Position numbers and translations under genes: made by a program. From JBAZOJ01 sp041648755 (GTDB lineage Bacteria > Planctomycetota > B143-G9): a DNA stretch of 10,105 nt. The first letter of the stretch is position 1, and every line of letters begins with the position of its first letter. Where the stretch lies: the NCBI GenBank assembly GCA_041648755.1, contig JBAZOJ010000137.1:1-10105 (forward strand), written 5' to 3'. The notes under the pieces were generated by a model. That model ran no database searches, had not been told where the DNA came from, and worked only from the letters and a program-made list of their open reading frames with translations. Shown here in pieces: positions 1-6,722 of this stretch.

Positions 1-391
1 AGAAAGCCGAGGATTTTGCCCCGCGCCTCGAAGCGTCAGCCAGTTCGAACCCCGCCTGGCTCAATAAGAACATGAATAGCCCAAGCGATCCGTCGTCGCG
101 CAGAAGTAATGCGGAGGCGGCCATGGCGATGGCAAGCCAGGGAATCATGAATGCGCGAACTCGAATTCCGCCGCTTGCATTGGGAAGTGACAAACCGCGA
201 AGCGGAAGTCTCTTTCTGCAGAGAATGCCGACCGCTGTGGCAATAAACATGGCGGCAAGCGACGCCGCATATGGATAATCCGCGAACAACGGGGCGGACG
301 CGAGCCCGCCCGGTACGAATACCTGCCTGAACCCGATAAGCAGTCCAAGGAAAACGATGCGCCAACTCCGGATGTATGAACCTTCGTTCAA
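1..391 (-). CDS. Unrecognised multi-spanning membrane protein, N-terminal part (runs off left edge)
   Basis: An open minus-strand frame runs without a stop from a TTG codon at 391-389 to the window edge (130 codons); an in-frame TAA lies about 40 nt upstream of the TTG. A purine-rich AAGGGA stretch sits about 6 nt before it. I preferred this frame to two other open minus frames because it gives hydrophobic segments separated by short polar or basic loops: about residues 12-31, 39-57, 84-100 and 105-115. The other frames give Arg/His/Cys-rich shadow proteins. Basic residues (RKRLPLR) after the second segment suggest a cytoplasmic loop. It begins 51 nt after the cobO stop with no terminator between, so it is probably cotranscribed with cobO. 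I do not recognise the family. A role in corrinoid transport is only a guess from the neighbour. The C-terminus is outside the window. Confidence 0.6.
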   Translation of the reverse strand, partial: MNEGSYIRSWRIVFLGLLIGFRQVFVPGGLASAPLFADYPYAASLAAMFIATAVGILCRKRLPLRGLSLPNASGGIRVRAFMIPWLAIAMAASALLLRDDGSLGLFMFLLSQAGFELADASRRGAKSSAF

Positions 392-442
392 GAGTCTTCC
401 CTTTTCACCGCTATGACGCCAACTGACTTAGTAACACTGTCT

Positions 443-1030
443 TCAAAACTCGAAGCCCTCACGTGCCTGCAAACCGGCTTTCCAGTAGTGTTTGACCTCT
501 TTTATCTCGGAAACCAGGTCGGCCCGGTCTATCAACCACTGCGGGGCCCAACGCCCGGTGATGACGATTTCGCACTTTCCGCGCGAGTCCAGCAATTCCT
601 CTGCCATCTCGCGACTCAGCAGCGAGAAATGCAGTATCACTGAATACTCGTCAAGCACAAGCAGATCGTACTCTCCCGAGCGAAGCAACTCGGCGGCTGC
701 GGCCTCACCGAACAGGGCTTCGGCCTCATCCTCCACGGTCGCGGCGGCGGGGTCAAAGAAACACTGACCGCATCGCTCGCAATCCTGCGCCGGTTGTCCC
801 GGGAACAAGGCATACCGGCACTTCCGCCCGAATCTCATGTGAGGGACCGGGGGGAGAAGCCGCTCAAGCGACACGTACTCCCCGCTTTGCCAACCTCCCT
901 TGAGAAACTGGACGAAAGCGCATCTCAGCCCGCGACCTGCTGCGCGCATTACAAGACCAAGCGCCGCGGTCGTCTTTCCCTTGCCGTCGCCAGTGTAGAC
1001 TTGAATGCGGCCACGTTCCACGGCTTTCAT
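443..1030 (-). CDS. cobO: Cob(I)yrinic acid a,c-diamide / cob(I)alamin adenosyltransferase, CobO/BtuR type
   Basis: Transfers the 5'-deoxyadenosyl group of ATP to the cobalt of a reduced corrinoid in the cytosol, in cobalamin synthesis or salvage. The protein is 195 aa, normal for CobO. It shows the family P-loop GDGKGKTT (residues 14-21) preceded by IQVYT, a Walker B-like LLVLDE (123-128), VITGR (156-160) and the typical C-terminal EVKHYWKAGLQAREG. The frame is open upstream to 1213, but homology starts near residue 8, so the longer N-terminus is not real. ATG 1030 is given as the start. It has no Shine-Dalgarno site, and a -10 box overlaps it, so GTG 1021 (residue 4) as a leaderless start is equally plausible. 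Oddity: a cysteine cluster C71-x12-C84-x2-C87-x2-C90 after the GGWQSGE segment could bind a metal. It is divergent from lptD and is followed by a membrane protein gene. Confidence 0.9.
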   Translation of the reverse strand: MKAVERGRIQVYTGDGKGKTTAALGLVMRAAGRGLRCAFVQFLKGGWQSGEYVSLERLLPPVPHMRFGRKCRYALFPGQPAQDCERCGQCFFDPAAATVEDEAEALFGEAAAAELLRSGEYDLLVLDEYSVILHFSLLSREMAEELLDSRGKCEIVITGRWAPQWLIDRADLVSEIKEVKHYWKAGLQAREGFEF

Positions 1031-1056
1031 TGTAGCGGATTGGCCCCAACGGGCAA
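1029..1056 (-). promoter_or_regulatory. Putative cobO promoter (leaderless type)
   Basis: On the minus strand, TTGCCC (1056-1051), a 16-nt spacer and TACAAT (1034-1029) form a fair sigma-70-type promoter. The -10 box overlaps the ATG at 1030. Transcription starting about 7 nt downstream would begin at the in-frame GTG at 1021-1019, producing a leaderless message whose protein starts just before IQVYTGDGKGKTT. No ribosome-binding site is seen for either start. Confidence 0.5.
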
Positions 1057-1067
1057 GGGAATCCCTT
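1055..1067. promoter_or_regulatory. Perfect palindrome between divergent promoters (possible operator)
   Basis: AAGGGA-A-TCCCTT is a perfect inverted repeat with 6-bp arms around one base. It overlaps two bases of the cobO -35 box and ends five bases before the lptD -35 box. A dimeric regulator bound here could affect both promoters. A palindrome this short can also occur by chance. Confidence 0.3.
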
Positions 1068-1071
1068 TTTA

Positions 1072-1099
1072 TTGACCCATTTGGCCGTGTCTCTATAAT
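1072..1099 (+). promoter_or_regulatory. lptD operon promoter (strong sigma-70-like, leaderless)
   Basis: TTGACC (1072-1077), a 16-nt spacer and a consensus TATAAT (1094-1099) precede the lptD GTG codon by only 6 nt. A transcript starting at the usual distance from the -10 box would begin at or next to the GTG, leaving no leader. No Shine-Dalgarno motif exists upstream of that GTG, and an in-frame TGA at 1073-1075 with no start codon after it excludes a longer protein. Confidence 0.7.
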
Positions 1100-1105
1100 C
1101 TCTAC

Positions 1106-3292
1106 GTGCAAAGCCGCCTCGCAGCGCTTCTTCTCGCACTCTTTATCCTGCCGTTCGCCCCGGCAATGGCTGACCAACTCGTCAGCCTCGACCGCGACGC
1201 CGCCGTCAGCCACATTACCCGAAAAGGCAAATCATCCGAGTCCATCAAAATCGTCGGCGCCTACCTCGAAACAGTTTCTGCCGAGGGAGCCGCAGTCTAT
1301 AGTGGTGGAGTGAAAGCCTATTGGGGTGACTACGTACTGACCTGCGATACACTCGTGCACTTCCTGTCGTCAAACTCGTTCTATGCTGAGGGAGCCGTGG
1401 TGATCGAGCACCCGCAATTGACTCTCACCTGCCTGAGGCTCTGGGTGAATTTCGAAGCTGAGACCGGTTACGCTGAAGAAGTCAAAGTGATTCAGCCACT
1501 TTCACCCGACATGTTCCTCAACACTTTTCTCGTTCTTCGCAGCGATTTCGTGTCTTTGCTGGGTCCCGGAGACTACTACGCCGAGGGTAACTCGATATCG
1601 ACCTGCGTATTCGAGCCCCCGGACTATGCCGTCTACTCCCCGGATGTCAGGTACAGCGCTGGCAGTATCTCAGCGAAGCGCAATGTGATCAAGGTCGGGA
1701 AGTTTCCGGTGTTCTATGTCCCGAGCCTGAACCTTGGCGGCTCAGGTTCCGGAAGGGCACCGGTCTCGGTCGCGTTCGGGAGAACGTCCTATCTTGGCCT
1801 TTACTTGAAGGTCGGGTTGCGTGTATGGCGCACCGAACACTTCGACTACTTCGCCAACCTGGGGTACTTCAGTGCGCGAGGCTATTCTCTCGGCTCGACG
1901 ACCTTCTACGATTACGGCAAAACCCAGGGCCGACTGAGGACCTTCTACATTCCCGATTCGAACGATGGTGACTACCGTGAGAAGCGTTACGCTTTCGACT
2001 ACAACCACAGAACGGATTTCTCTCTCGGCAGCGCCTTGGACAACCTCTCCCTGACTGCTGAGGCGCACAGGCGCTCGGATCTTATTGTTGAGAAGGACTT
2101 CTACCGCAGGGAATGGTTCGCCGAGAAAGATCCGGAAGACTACATCAACCTCCAGCAGACTTGGGACGCCTCGTCTGTCAGCCTGCTTACTCGTGTCCGC
2201 CTGAACAATTACGAGGCGACGTCAGTGTACACACCGGAAGTGCGATGGAACATCTACAGCTATCCGTGGGGTGGACTGCGAGTGAAACTCGATACTGCAA
2301 CAGGCTACGTGAACAGGACGGAAGTTGCCCCAACCGCGGGAATGGATGACTACCGCACGCGTGCCGATGCTGGCGTCGAATACCCGCTGGTTTTCGGGAA
2401 CCTGGCGACCTTGGTACCTGAGGTCGGGGTGCGATACCGAATGTACGGGAATCCCGAGCCCGGGAACCACCGCACCAACGAACAGGTCTACGCCCGGGCC
2501 TCGCTCTATTCAAGATTGGCGGGCAGCCCATGGCTTTCGTCCGGCGGGGATCGGGGAGTGCGCCATGTGGTGCTTGCGGGTGTGGATTTCAACGTTGCGA
2601 GCACGCCTTCCGCAAATCCCGGAACGGTCGATCTGTTCGACGAGTTCGATCCGATGTACGAGGATATCTCGGTCAAACTGTTCCTGACGAACGTCATTGA
2701 GGAAAAGAAACGGAAGGGCACCGGATACGAGTATTTCGACCTTCTTATGATTCGGCTGGAGAATAAGATATACTCTCCTTGTCAGGAGAGAGATCTCCTG
2801 AACTATGGTCGTACGGAAGGTCCCTTATCCGGGATCTGGCGCCTGAGGCTGTCACAGTCCTTCTACTTTCTCGGAGATTTCGACTACGACTGGCATGAAG
2901 GATGGTTCGCAACGACAGGAAACAAAGCAGGGTGGAATATCACGCCCTTCCTTTCCCTCGAGGGCAGTGTCAGGTTCGTGAAGCGCAATCCGTTCTTTGG
3001 CGGCAATGAGACCACGGACGTTACTTCGGTGGTTCACTTCGATGCCAGTGAGAAATGGTACTATGACTTTGGCTTTTCGAGGCTTTCGACGCCAGGTTAT
3101 GCCACTCACAACGACTACTTCACGACGATCTACCGCAGAGGGCACGATTTCATCTCTGCGGTCACGCTTGGCGACTCCGACGGCAAGTTCTATTTTGAAA
3201 TAGCTGTGTACCCGAAGTTTGCCATGCCCGATCGTTTGCCGGAGCAGACCTATTCGACGCATACTCTTGTTCGTCCTGACCTGTTCAGATAA
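1106..3292 (+). CDS. lptD: LPS-assembly outer-membrane protein LptD (OstA/Imp)
   Basis: The outer-membrane translocon that, with the lipoprotein LptE, inserts LPS into the outer leaflet at the end of the Lpt bridge. The 728-aa protein starts at GTG with a clear signal peptide: basic MQSR, hydrophobic LAALLLALFILPF, cleavage after APAMA (about residue 22). Residues about 30-190 form the periplasmic LptA/OstA-like domain (SGGVKAYWGDYVLTCDTL, FYAEGAVVIEHPQLTLTC). The family signature follows: STCVFEPPDY (165-174), then KVGKFPVFYVPSLNL (196-210). The remainder is aromatic-rich alternating sequence typical of a large beta-barrel. Four cysteines (80, 109, 167, 559) remain after export; E. coli LptD also has four, but the spacing differs and I cannot say whether they form disulfides. 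It is slightly shorter than E. coli LptD (784 aa). First gene of the lptD-coaD-pilT-gspC run; start appears leaderless. Confidence 0.92.
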   Translation: MQSRLAALLLALFILPFAPAMADQLVSLDRDAAVSHITRKGKSSESIKIVGAYLETVSAEGAAVYSGGVKAYWGDYVLTCDTLVHFLSSNSFYAEGAVVIEHPQLTLTCLRLWVNFEAETGYAEEVKVIQPLSPDMFLNTFLVLRSDFVSLLGPGDYYAEGNSISTCVFEPPDYAVYSPDVRYSAGSISAKRNVIKVGKFPVFYVPSLNLGGSGSGRAPVSVAFGRTSYLGLYLKVGLRVWRTEHFDYFANLGYFSARGYSLGSTTFYDYGKTQGRLRTFYIPDSNDGDYREKRYAFDYNHRTDFSLGSALDNLSLTAEAHRRSDLIVEKDFYRREWFAEKDPEDYINLQQTWDASSVSLLTRVRLNNYEATSVYTPEVRWNIYSYPWGGLRVKLDTATGYVNRTEVAPTAGMDDYRTRADAGVEYPLVFGNLATLVPEVGVRYRMYGNPEPGNHRTNEQVYARASLYSRLAGSPWLSSGGDRGVRHVVLAGVDFNVASTPSANPGTVDLFDEFDPMYEDISVKLFLTNVIEEKKRKGTGYEYFDLLMIRLENKIYSPCQERDLLNYGRTEGPLSGIWRLRLSQSFYFLGDFDYDWHEGWFATTGNKAGWNITPFLSLEGSVRFVKRNPFFGGNETTDVTSVVHFDASEKWYYDFGFSRLSTPGYATHNDYFTTIYRRGHDFISAVTLGDSDGKFYFEIAVYPKFAMPDRLPEQTYSTHTLVRPDLFR

Positions 3293-3306
3293 AGGGGTGT
3301 CACCTA

Positions 3307-3813
3307 ATGGGCAAGGCCCTGTTCCCAGGTAGTTTCGATCCGGTTACTTACGGTCACCTCGATGTTATCGAGCGAGCCTCAATGGTGTTTGAGCACCTTG
3401 AGGTCGCCGTGGCGGTGAATCCGACCAAGCTCCCAATTTTCACGGTGCAGGAACGAGTGAAAATGCTCGAGGGATTGACCGCGGGTTTCAAGAACGTCTC
3501 CGTCGGCTGGTTTGAAGGGCTGACGGTGGAGTACATGAGAGCGAAAGGCATCCGAGCCCTTGTGAGAGGCATTCGCACTTTTGCGGATTTCGAATACGAG
3601 GCATCCCTGGCGAACGCCAATCGTTGCGTTGCGCCTGAAATCGAGACCGTTTTCATCCTGTCCGACACGAAATACTCTTTTGTCAGTTCACGAATGATTC
3701 GCGAACTGGCGACCTACGGGGGCAACGTGTCCGCATTCGTTCCCCAGGACATCGCCAGGGAGCTTATCGCACGTGCACAAGGGAAGAAGCCTGTCGATCA
3801 AGACATGCGCTGA
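3307..3813 (+). CDS. coaD: Phosphopantetheine adenylyltransferase
   Basis: Catalyses the penultimate step of coenzyme A synthesis in the cytosol: 4'-phosphopantetheine + ATP to dephospho-CoA + pyrophosphate. The 168-aa length fits the family (about 160 aa). Visible family motifs are the nucleotidyltransferase signature PGSFDPVTYGH (7-17, the T/HxGH motif), NPTKLPIFTVQER (38-50) with the conserved lysine K41, ALVRGIRTFADFEYE (84-98), and the C-terminal SFVSSRMIRELA (124-135), equivalent to the ISSTxxR element. The ATG follows a GGGGTG purine stretch about 9 nt upstream, and the gap to lptD is only 14 nt, so it is translated from the same message. CoaD beside envelope genes probably reflects operon packing and not a shared pathway. 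Confidence 0.96.
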   Translation: MGKALFPGSFDPVTYGHLDVIERASMVFEHLEVAVAVNPTKLPIFTVQERVKMLEGLTAGFKNVSVGWFEGLTVEYMRAKGIRALVRGIRTFADFEYEASLANANRCVAPEIETVFILSDTKYSFVSSRMIRELATYGGNVSAFVPQDIARELIARAQGKKPVDQDMR

Positions 3814-3830
3814 ATACAATCGGAGGTCCA

Positions 3831-5192
3831 ATGGTTGCGTATCCCGATGACAAACCCAGTGGCGGCGAAGCAACGCCTCAGCCGCCGCCCGGCGACGCCA
3901 ATCCGTTTCTTGGGCAGTTCTTCAACACGGAAGGCTCCTTCCTTCCTCCTCCCAGCAAGGAAGCAAAGAAGGAAGCCTCCGAGTCCGAAGTTCACGACAA
4001 GCTGCACCGGATCCTGAAAATATCGAAGAACATCGGTGCTTCCGATATCTTCCTGAAAGTAGGAATCCCGCCAGCCATACGAGTCGACGGGCAAGTCCAG
4101 TTCCTCAAGTTTGACGAAATGACCGATCGGGAGATGCGCATCATCCTCGAGAAGATGTGCGACAAGTACCTGATCGAGCAGTTTCGCGACGAGCACGAGG
4201 TTGACTCGGCTTACCAGATCGACGGGGTAGGGCGTTTCCGCGTGAGCGTCTTCCTGCAGCGCGGCTTCATCGGCATCGTTATGCGTCTTGTGAAGTTCGA
4301 GATCCCGACATTCGAGCAGTTGAACCTGCCCACGGATACGTTTGTGAAGCTCTGCGGCGAACGCCGTGGTCTGATCCTGCTGACGGGCATCACGGGGTCG
4401 GGCAAGACAACGACTCTGGCGTCGTTCCTCGAGTACATCAACACGCACTTCAACCGGCACATTATCACCGTCGAAGACCCGATCGAGTTCATCTACTCCG
4501 ACAAGCGCTCGATCATTGACCAGCGCGAAATCGGCGTGGACACCCGGTCTTTTGGCTCAGCGCTCAAGCACGTTGTCCGGCAGTCGCCTGACGTCATTCT
4601 GGTGGGCGAAATGCGCGACCTTGAGACCATGGAAGCGGCCATCAACGCCGCCGAAACAGGCCACCTTGTTTTCTCCACGCTGCACAGCACAAATGCTCCC
4701 CAGACACTTGACCGAATCCTGAATTTCTTCCCGCCTCACCAGCATGAACTGATCCGATCCCAGTTGGCGACAGTGACAAAGGGAATCATCTCCCAGCGCC
4801 TTATCAAGCGCCTGGACAGCCTGGGACGAGTTCCTTCGGTCGAGATAATGACTTCCTCGCCTACGGTTAAGCAGGCCATCGAGGAGGGCAGGTTCCTCGA
4901 CCTCGCCAAGATCATCGATGAAAGCGCCTACTTCGGGATGCAGAGCTTCAACACGTCGCTGATCAACCTGATCCAGAAAAGGATGATCTCCCGCGAGGAA
5001 GCGCTTGCAAATTCCGACGATCCGGATAGACTACTCCTTGCCTTCCGCGGCATCTCCAAGAGCGCCGGAAGCGCGCAAGAGGCGCTCAATCAGCAATCGC
5101 AGCCGGGCAAGTCCCCGGCCGGAGGGCCGACTTCCGAAGAAGAGAAGCGCAAGCGCCGGTCCGAGGACTTTATGGGCGGACGGAACAAGTAG
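3831..5192 (+). CDS. pilT: Type IV pilus retraction ATPase, PilT/PilU family
   Basis: A hexameric cytoplasmic motor ATPase that depolymerises type IV pili, giving twitching motility, DNA uptake or surface sensing. Residues about 54-170 form the N-terminal PAS-like domain (DKLHRILKISKNIGASDIF, PPAIRVDGQ). The motor domain has Walker A GITGSGKTTT (186-195), the Asp box VEDPIEF (214-220), Walker B DVILVGEMRD (254-263) and the His box TGHLVFSTLHSTNA (276-289). The C-terminal part reads TVKQAIEEGRF, then YFGMQSFNTSL. At 453 aa it is longer than a typical PilT (about 340-380 aa): there is an extra Pro-rich, low-complexity N-terminus (about 1-53) and a charged tail rich in Gln, Ser, Lys and Arg (about 412-453). 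The start is supported by GGAGG 4 nt upstream. PilT versus PilU cannot be settled here. It lies 17 nt after coaD. Confidence 0.92.
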   Translation: MVAYPDDKPSGGEATPQPPPGDANPFLGQFFNTEGSFLPPPSKEAKKEASESEVHDKLHRILKISKNIGASDIFLKVGIPPAIRVDGQVQFLKFDEMTDREMRIILEKMCDKYLIEQFRDEHEVDSAYQIDGVGRFRVSVFLQRGFIGIVMRLVKFEIPTFEQLNLPTDTFVKLCGERRGLILLTGITGSGKTTTLASFLEYINTHFNRHIITVEDPIEFIYSDKRSIIDQREIGVDTRSFGSALKHVVRQSPDVILVGEMRDLETMEAAINAAETGHLVFSTLHSTNAPQTLDRILNFFPPHQHELIRSQLATVTKGIISQRLIKRLDSLGRVPSVEIMTSSPTVKQAIEEGRFLDLAKIIDESAYFGMQSFNTSLINLIQKRMISREEALANSDDPDRLLLAFRGISKSAGSAQEALNQQSQPGKSPAGGPTSEEEKRKRRSEDFMGGRNK

Positions 5193-5233
5193 CCCCGGCA
5201 CGCGTCAAACGAGCGGGTAACAAAGGAACGACT

Positions 5234-6232
5234 ATGAGAGGCAAAGGCTTGAAGGTTATTCTCATCCTTGCGGATGTCCTGCTGATAGCGGGGCTCGCGG
5301 GTGCTATCTACATTGTCTTCTACACGGAACAATTGCACAAGACGCTGCCGCAGACTACTCAGACCGGCATCACGATCATGCAACCCGCTGCGCGAACCTC
5401 CGGCCTGGGCGATATGGACGTCAACAAGATTTCCTCGCTCCTGGGCGGCAAGAGGACTTCGGCGATCCAACCCGTGAAGAACGGCCCGGACGGGGCCGCA
5501 GTACTGGCTACGGTTGACCTGGACAAGTTCGAAGTCCGCGCGGTTGCTCTCGATACTGAAGAGCCCGCAATGACGATGTGCACTATACGAGACACGGAGT
5601 CCGGGGACCAGATCAACCTGTTCGTTGGCGATGAATACAAAGGCTGGAAGTTCATACGCGCCAAGGGGCAGGTCGCGATTTTCTCCAGTGACGGCAAGGA
5701 AAAGGAAATGCTCCTGTGCACGGTACAAATTGCCTCTGCCAACGCTCCCCAGAATCCGAACGGCATGCCCAACCAGCCCAACGGCATTCCCAACCAACCG
5801 GGCGTCAATCCCAATCAGCCGAATCAACCGCGTGTACCGAACGGCGGGGCAAATCCCAACCAGCCGGGCAATCGACCGGGGATTCGCCAGCCAACTTCCG
5901 TCCGGCGTGAAATCCGTCGCGAGTATATCCGCGAACTGGCCGGGAAGGCCGACAAGCTTATGAACGATGTCTATGTGTCCCCCTTCGTCAGCAACGGCAA
6001 GTCCATCGGTATGAAGATCAATTCGATCGCACCCAACTCACCTCTGAATGCCTTCGGATTCCAGCCGGGCGATATCGTCAAGTCCTGGAACGGGACACCG
6101 ATTACGAACGAGAAACAGTTGTTCGACATCTACAACAAGTACAAGAACAACGTCGATACCGTCCCCGGGACTAACGAGGTGATTATTATCCGGCAGGGCC
6201 AGGAAATCCGGCTGAACATCAACCTTCGGTAG
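5234..6232 (+). CDS. gspC: Type II secretion system protein GspC-like (HR domain + PDZ)
   Basis: Bitopic inner-membrane protein with the order expected of GspC, which couples the inner-membrane platform to the GspD secretin and helps select substrates. Residues 1-6 are basic and cytoplasmic, and 7-30 form one transmembrane helix. Residues about 98-165 match the homology region (VRAVALDTEEPAMTMCTI, GDQINLFVGDEYKGWKF, VAIFSSDGKEKEML). Residues 173-217 are an Asn/Pro/Gly/Gln-rich linker. Residues about 222-332 hold the pre-PDZ helix and a PDZ domain (SIGMKINSIAPNSPLNAFGFQPGDIV, then IVKSWNGTPIT). The ATG follows AAAGGA with a 6-7 nt spacer. It lies 41 nt after pilT and a terminator follows directly, so it closes the operon. 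GspC normally sits beside gspD; here its neighbour is a pilus ATPase. A pilus-associated PDZ protein is the main alternative. Confidence 0.78.
   Translation: MRGKGLKVILILADVLLIAGLAGAIYIVFYTEQLHKTLPQTTQTGITIMQPAARTSGLGDMDVNKISSLLGGKRTSAIQPVKNGPDGAAVLATVDLDKFEVRAVALDTEEPAMTMCTIRDTESGDQINLFVGDEYKGWKFIRAKGQVAIFSSDGKEKEMLLCTVQIASANAPQNPNGMPNQPNGIPNQPGVNPNQPNQPRVPNGGANPNQPGNRPGIRQPTSVRREIRREYIRELAGKADKLMNDVYVSPFVSNGKSIGMKINSIAPNSPLNAFGFQPGDIVKSWNGTPITNEKQLFDIYNKYKNNVDTVPGTNEVIIIRQGQEIRLNINLR
5749..5880 (+). repeat. Degenerate Asn-Pro repeat inside gspC
   Basis: About 44 codons encode an irregular series of NPN, NQP, PNG and PNQPG units. At DNA level the units resemble each other (AACCAGCC / AACCAACC / AATCAGCC), which suggests expansion by slippage or unequal recombination. 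The product is a flexible spacer between the GspC-type HR and PDZ domains. Confidence 0.75.
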
Positions 6233-6247
6233 GTGTCTGAGAATTCC

Positions 6248-6279
6248 GAGGCCCGTCGCGCGTCGGCGGGCCTCTTTCG
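6248..6279 (+). terminator. Rho-independent terminator of the lptD-coaD-pilT-gspC operon
   Basis: GAGGCCCG (6248-6255) pairs with CGGGCCTC (6267-6274). The stem extends inward by one wobble and two GC pairs to a 5-nt loop (6259-6263). TTTCGTTT follows the stem. It starts 15 nt after the gspC stop. Confidence 0.88.
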
Positions 6280-6526
6280 TTTCATGCCGACTCATTTGAA
6301 AACTTCAGGGGGGGGCGTCCGCTGTCAGGCAACGACCCCGGCCACCATCGTGCCGACAATTTCCCGGCATCTGCCTTCAAGGCTGCTTCACGACAGAGCG
6401 AAGGCGAAGTACTCCCTTGAAGGGTGACAGAGGGTAGGAAAAACCTTGACTTGCGAAACCCGTGAAGAGTAGCCAATATGGGTTTGAAGGAAGCCGCTGC
6501 CAAGGAAAAGCCGTTCCCCCGGGAGC

Positions 6527-6674
6527 GCCACGCACCCGCGTGGCATTGGCCTGAAAGGCCGTTCTTCGTAGGGGCATCCGCCTAAGGCGGACCACGTGGA
6601 CATTCAAGGACATCCCGCAGGCGAACTGTGGTTAGCGCGGCTCCGCGCGTTCGTCCTGCTGGGGATGCCCTTGC
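6527..6674 (+). other. Densely structured element, possible ncRNA or repeat-derived hairpin cluster
   Basis: Consecutive hairpins seen by eye: GCCACGC-ACCC-GCGTGGC (6527-6544), GGCCT-GAA-AGGCC (6548-6560), TCCGCC-TAA-GGCGGA (6577-6591) and the palindrome CCACGTGG (6592-6599). A long imperfect hairpin follows at 6611-6667: 16 bp (6611-6626 with 6649-6667, bulges at 6654 and 6660-6661), then an 8-nt bulge and the inner GCGCGG-CT-CCGCGC (6635-6648). An alternative 12-bp helix pairs 6568-6579 with 6663-6674 (GGGCATCC/GGATGCCC core plus wobble and AU pairs), which would break the third hairpin and the base of the long one. I match it to no known RNA family, and no good promoter lies directly upstream. 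DNA hairpin repeats of REP type are the alternative. Confidence 0.45.
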
Positions 6675-6722
6675 CTGAAACAGCGGTAGTAAGCCGTTAC
6701 ACAATCATCACGTCGGTGCGGT

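Noticed and set aside
36..365. Minus-strand ORF of 109 codons and its overlapping neighbours
   Set aside because: Composition is Arg/His/Ser/Cys-rich with no domain; the overlapping frame from TTG 391 gives a plausible membrane protein, so this is a shadow.
1031..1213. N-terminal extension of the cobO frame
   Set aside because: It crosses the divergent promoter region and the lptD start, is unlike CobO N-termini, and homology begins only at about residue 8 after ATG 1030.
6478..6585. 35-codon ORF beginning MGLKEAAAKEKPF
   Set aside because: Weak ribosome-binding site, lies across the hairpin block with its stop in a hairpin loop, and matches nothing I recognise; probably chance.
6377..6613. 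Overlapping minus-strand ORFs of 71-78 codons
   Set aside because: They read through the hairpin cluster, have biased Arg/Pro/Ser/Leu composition and no start signals.
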